A stretch of DNA of 64,000 nucleotides from Sphaeramia orbicularis (lineage: Eukaryota > Chordata > Actinopteri > Kurtiformes > Apogonidae), in assembly GCF_902148855.1 (NCBI RefSeq), contig NC_043966.1:29258647-29322646 (forward strand). The letters run 5' to 3'. The translations under genes and the position numbers were made by a program. Below the pieces are notes generated by a model. It made no database searches and was not told the DNA's origin. It was given only the letters and a program-made list of their open reading frames with translations. Of the stretch, positions 59,790-64,000 are shown piece by piece; position 1 is the first letter of the stretch; every line of letters starts with the position of its first letter.

Positions 59790-60490
59790 AATTAACCCCC
59801 GAAGAGAAGGCAAGGGGTTTTTGGTGTCAGTTTGTTTGTTTGTGTGTTTGTTTGTTTGTTTACACTCTAGCAGCAAAACTATTCGTTGAATTCATACCAA
59901 ATTGGGTTTATAGATTGCCAGTGACTCAGAATAGATCTGATTACATTTTGGGAACAGTAGGTCAAAATTACAATTTTTTATGAATTTTTAAAATCTTTTT
60001 TCCCCATTTACTTATAATGAGTGAAATTTCAAATGTCTGTAGCAGCGAAACTATTTGTTGAATTCATACTAAATTTGGTTTATATATTTCTAGTGACCCA
60101 GAATAGATGTGGATACATTTTGCGAAAAGTACATCAAAGTTCACATTTTAAACGAAATTTTTAAAACCTTTTTTCTTCTCCCATTTACTTATAATGGGCA
60201 AAATGTCAAATATAGATTAAAAAAAAAATATTGTCAGCTTCCTGATAAAACCTGTTAAGTGACCTTTTTGGTTGGGAATAAAAACTTGCTATCTCCCCTA
60301 TTATAGCTTCAAATTTCAGTCTCCTGTGAAAGTTGTTTACATTCCATCATAAGTACCAACATAAAAGGAACAGATATTTTTGTCATATTTCACAGTTTCC
60401 TGTTATATAAACAGTTTTTTGTTTCTCCTGTAAAATTTGCCAGACGTCACATAGCAGGTTTTATCAGGAAGCCGACGATATCAATTTTGT
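59790..60490. repeat. 172-bp tandem repeat next to a long inverted repeat
   Basis: A unit beginning CAGCAAAACTATTCGTTGAA at 59871 recurs at 60043 (CAGCGAAACTATTTGTTGAA), a period of 172 bases, with a partial third unit from about 60180. Past it, the arm at 60228-60263 (core CTTCCTGATAAAACCTG) is matched in inverse by 60446-60482 (core CAGGTTTTATCAGGAAG). No protein frame is seen. It may be an unclassified mobile element or satellite remnant. Confidence 0.6.
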
Positions 60491-60889
60491 TTCAATTTGC
60501 TTCAAAGAGGCAATTGACATGCTAATATCACCACATGCATAGACATGATGACACCAGCTGGATCCATACCACTAAATTTAGTTTGAATCCCATTTAAAAT
60601 AAAATAAATTCTTTTTACCTGATTACCCATTTTCATTAAAGAATGGTACACATTTTACCAACTTTCCCAGGGTATGTAAACTTAATCTTAGATGTAACAA
60701 TATTTTTAAAACAATTGAGATATTCAGATTTTTTTGTGTGTGTTTCCCTGTATGTAAATACAATAATTCCACCATAAACTGATGCAGGAAAGAGACAAAT
60801 AGTTCCATGAAAATTCAGTAGCTTACAAGAAATTAAGTACTTGCTTCTCAAAATTCCATATTTCAAGTTTCATATTAGATTGATGATTA

Positions 60890-61605
60890 GTAATCAATTT
60901 TACAGTGATGTGTAGTAGGGGGAGGAAAACCTGGAGAGGTGGCGGTTATATGTAGACTGGAAATAAGAGGACTGAAAGTCAGCCACAACAATAGAAGACA
61001 GAACATGTGTGAATGAGGAGGGAGGGAGGTGAAACAGTAACAATGCAAGGAGTCAAGGTGAAGAAGTTAAAGGATTTTAAGTATTTAGGGTCAACTCTTT
61101 GGTGCACTGGGGAGGTTCAGTGGGAGGTGAGGAAGAGAGTGCAGGCAGAGTGGAGTGGGTGGAGAAAAGTGTCAGGAATGATGTGTGAGAAAAAGCATCT
61201 GCGAGAGTTAAAGGAAAGGTGTACAGGACGGTAGTGAGACCAGCAACGTTTTATGGTTTAGAGACAGCTGTACTGACTAAAAGACAAGAGGCAGAACTGA
61301 AGATGCTGAGATTGTCTTTGGGAGTAACAACGATGGACAGGATTAGGAACGAGCACATCAGAGGGACAGCTGAAGTTGGATGTTTTGGAGACAAAGTGAG
61401 AGAGGAAAAACTGAGATGGTTCAGACATGTGCAGAGGAGGGATAGTGACTATACTGGTGGAAGGATGATAAAGTTACCAAGCAGGATGCAAAGAGGAGGT
61501 TTATGGATGTGGTGAAGGAGGACATGCAGGTAGTTGGTGTGAAAGAAGATGCAAGGGACAGGGTCAGATGGAAGTAGATAATGTGCTGTAATAGTAGTAG
61601 TAGAT
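60890..61605 (+). mobile_element. 5'-truncated LINE (RTE/BovB-like), C-terminal end of the reverse transcriptase frame
   Basis: Two overlapping plus-strand frames (61013-61234 and 61219-61515) carry the tail of an RTE-type endonuclease/reverse transcriptase. Landmarks are LKDFKYLGSTL, VRKRVQAEWSGWRKVSGMMC, VVRPATFYGLETAVLTKRQE, LKMLRLSLGVTTMDRIRNEH, IRGTAEVG and LRWFRHVQRRD. The frame shifts between the two parts near 61220, so the copy is broken. The 3' end shows a GTAGTAGTAG-type tail around 61590-61605. The endonuclease and polymerase core are absent, as expected for a 5'-truncated insertion. Confidence 0.8.
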
Positions 61606-61693
61606 CAAGGAAAATATCCAGATACCACTTGTTCAGTTAAATGCGATGTTGATCTTTCTTTATTAAATGTGAATTAAATTGAAGATGGCTGTT

Positions 61694-61930
61694 TTAACCT
61701 CCTAAGACCCAGGAAATGTCAGCAAAGTGCAAGCTTTTTTTGTTTTTTATTAAATAAGTGCCTATATTGGAAACATCATGATGCAACAGTTTTTTCAGAT
61801 GCAGTTTTTAAAATTTTTATGGAATGTCCTTTGTGGTGGACAGTATTCTTCTCTTCTTTTTGTATAAAGTTGTGAAACTCTTGTCCAAAAATGTGGACAG
61901 AAAACACAGAGCTGGGTTTTAGGAGGTTAA
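61694..61930. mobile_element. Short TTAA-flanked MITE with perfect TTAA ends
   Basis: The left end TTAACCTCCTAAGACCCAG is matched in inverse by the right end CTGGGTTTTAGGAGGTTAA with two differences over 19 bases. The element is 237 bp and non-coding. The inner AAGACCCAG is shared with the longer TTAACCC family in this window. Confidence 0.75.
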
Positions 61931-62798
61931 GGTGGCAATTTGTCATTATCTTCTGACATTTTTCAAGTTAAACTAATTCACAATTTTACAAAAAGCAAAT
62001 ATGTTTTGAAAATGACATGATAGTCTATTGGAGAAAATTAACTAGTGTGTTAAATATATATTTTATTATTCCAGGGCTGACACACTGTTGAACCTCATAT
62101 TGCAAACATAGCACAAGCAGTCCAATTTCTTCCACTGAAAGATTATTCAACAAAATATTATGTACAGGAAGTGAGATTAATAGACTATTGCATTATTTAA
62201 AGGAATATGTTATACTTATATAACTAATACTAGTTACCTGAAGGTTAAAGACAACTTCATACAGTAATGTTGCAGAACCATAAAAATACAGAGCAGGCAT
62301 TTCATAGGCTAATTAGCAGTAGTTACTGTTAGAATTAGGTAACATGATAGATATAAAAACGCTTAGGCTGTACACTATTCCTTACTGGAGTTTTTTTTTA
62401 ACCACAACTTAAATTTCTAAAAAATGACACATTCACACTGACAAATACATACATACAGTGCAGATTACACTGGTCCTGAGGGTCTAGAGGTAGGTAACAG
62501 CAAGGGAAGGCTGGAGGAGAGTTCAGCAGCACCATCAGCCAGTGTGGAAAAAATGGGATATATGAGACAGGACAGCTAGTGCTCTACTCATGCGGATGAA
62601 AAATGACATTACAAATTATATTACATGAAGAAATTACATGCAATATTGATACCAAGTCACTACAACTAGGTCTGGATGCAAAAGGCACAGGTGAGGTCGT
62701 TCAATCCCATAACAGCTTCACTTTAAATTTTCCGCACGTTGTGTTTCTTCTCCCTTTTATTTATTTATTTTTTTTATTTCTTTATGTTTTTTTTAGCT
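61931..62798. other. Intergenic interval and 3' UTR of the unidentified minus-strand gene
   Basis: I see no gene in 61931-62700. Minus-strand AATAAA signals (TTTATT at 62757-62762 and 62764-62769) lie about 35 bases past the stop codon of the gene to the right and are good poly(A) candidates for it. Confidence 0.5.
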
Positions 62799-63224
62799 CT
62801 ATAAAAAGTTCAGTTTGTCTGAGGTGTAAACACTGCAGGACTCAGAGGTGTCTGTGTCTAGTGGCAGTGCAGAAAAGTAGTTCTGTGATTGGTTTGATTT
62901 TCCTTTAACTCTATCTTTGTTGATCTGGAACTGAACACATTCTTCAGAGGAGTGGAGACAGTCTGAAGCTCCAGGTACCGAAAAGGAAACCCTCCTCTCG
63001 TCCTCATTAGATTGGTCCTGGAAAAAAAAAACACAACCATATCTTTAAGAATCTGGAACAGTTATCTGAATATTTCCACTTTTCCAATAGTACTGCAGTA
63101 CCTGAGTAGCAGCATTATGACAAGGGGAGCTCCTGGATGTCAGTCTTTGGGCTTCCTCATTCTGAGCCCTCACATGAGCTGGAGATAAACGAGGTGGAGT
63201 TCTGCCCATGACCTGAGAGTAGCC
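62799..63224 (-). CDS. Unidentified protein, last two coding exons
   Basis: Two exons in matching phase are supported: 63102-63224, bordered by TTTCCAG|GGC and ACTCAG|GTACTG, and 62799-63017, bordered by a T-rich tract with CCAG|GAC and ending in a TAG stop. Joined in phase 0 they encode 113 residues with no membrane segment or catalytic motif. The region is polar and Ser-rich, with an Arg-containing GRTPPRLSPAHVRAQNEEAQ start, EDERRVSFSVPGASD in the middle and YTSDKLNFL at the end. RRVSFSV looks like a basophilic kinase site. It resembles the cytoplasmic tail of a larger protein, whose upstream exons lie beyond the right edge. I do not recognise the family. Poly(A) signals directly downstream support a true 3' end. 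Confidence 0.6.
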
Positions 63225-64000
63225 CTGGAAATACACACACCAGCACGTGTGCATATAATACGTACATGCAGAGGCTCTGTTCAGCCCTTGCTTTAACATA
63301 CATTTTCAGATATGTAAACACAAGTGTGTAGCTGTAAATGCATCTGTTTAGACCTGGTGTTAGAATGCGTCTTTTAAGTGGTAACTTCTGATTGGACTTC
63401 CACGCTCTGTATTCAAATAATCAAGCTCATCTGATGCATAAGTCATAGCGGAAGGTTTCATTTCAAGTTTTTTGGTAAATGTAGTTCACTTTGCATATTA
63501 AAGACCACAAAGTGTTTTTTAGAGATTATTCACAGCATGAGGCCATGTCGGGATTCAATGAATGCACCTTAAATATCAATAAATATCAATAATTTTGACT
63601 GTTTTATTTGTTATTATTCACTCTCCGGTAGAATGACCCGTTGTGCAATAGCTGTCTTATTTGTCGAAAAGTAGTTAACATTACTGTACAATACATATCA
63701 GAATTCACTTGTGCTGATGCTACAATCTAAATTCCCTTTTACATATTGCTCTTATCTTAAATTTTTTTATATATGTATTGCTGTTCTTAGCGCTATCTCT
63801 TACAAAATTCTTAAAATATTTTTCTCAAGATATATTTTTCTCCCCATGAAATTATTGAGACAATGTCATGTATTCTTGTCAGTATGTAATCATTGCACCT
63901 AGTCAAAAGTGATTACTGTATAAATAGGAATAAAAAGAGGAAAGTGTCTGAAAAAAATAGGCAATGGCTACTGTCATTGTACTGTGGCACGAAATATCAG
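63225..64000 (-). other. Probable intron of the unidentified gene
   Basis: AT-rich sequence with no exon that I can support on either strand. Confidence 0.4.

Overview
The window looks like a gene-dense stretch of a ray-finned (teleost) fish nuclear genome. The genes are multi-exon with GT-AG introns, the introns are short and AT-rich, the proteins are clear vertebrate orthologues, and the dispersed repeats (hAT, Tc1/mariner and TTAA-type miniature elements, RTE-like LINE tails, 'TTTATTTATATAGCGCC' repeats) are of kinds common in teleosts. I cannot name the species. All gene calls come from reading translated exons against remembered protein families and checking splice sites and codon phase by hand; no database search was run.

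Layout: the 5' end of frmpd1 lies on the minus strand (coding exon at 2694-2800, probable non-coding first exon near 12.1-12.2 kb). tomm5 (13240-14426, +) and the single-exon BTB zinc-finger gene zbtb5 (16719-18791, +) follow. grhpr (19658-23597, -) converges on zbtb5. The slingshot phosphatase gene ssh3 (27497-35193, +, with a 5' exon near 24.5 kb) diverges from grhpr. mrpl18 (36693-40248, -), tcirg1 encoding V-ATPase subunit a3 (42035-49490, -), prpf19 (54038-59428, -) and the last two exons of an unidentified minus-strand gene (62799-63224) fill the right half.

The left block (frmpd1, tomm5, zbtb5, grhpr) matches human 9p13.2. The right block (ssh3, tcirg1, prpf19) matches human 11q12-q13, with mrpl18 (human 6q25) set inside it. 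The window therefore spans a junction between two ancestral linkage segments, at the head-to-head grhpr/ssh3 interval around 23.6-24.4 kb. The genes are mostly housekeeping: mitochondrial import (tomm5) and translation (mrpl18), glyoxylate detoxification (grhpr), actin/cofilin control (ssh3), vacuolar proton pumping (tcirg1) and splicing/ubiquitin ligation (prpf19). They do not form a pathway together.

The most notable non-coding signals are: a dispersed family of about 0.5-kb elements with TTAACCC...GGGTTAA ends (four copies) and a shorter relative; two hAT-type elements with intact 8-bp target duplications; two internally deleted Tc1/mariner-type elements that still carry the end of a transposase frame; three CACGTG boxes upstream of tcirg1, two of them matching the lysosomal CLEAR motif; a GC-AG intron in tcirg1; and a 172-bp tandem repeat next to a long inverted repeat at 59.8-60.5 kb. 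I found no CRISPR array, rRNA, intact tRNA or retroviral element, and nothing that amounts to a new multi-gene system.
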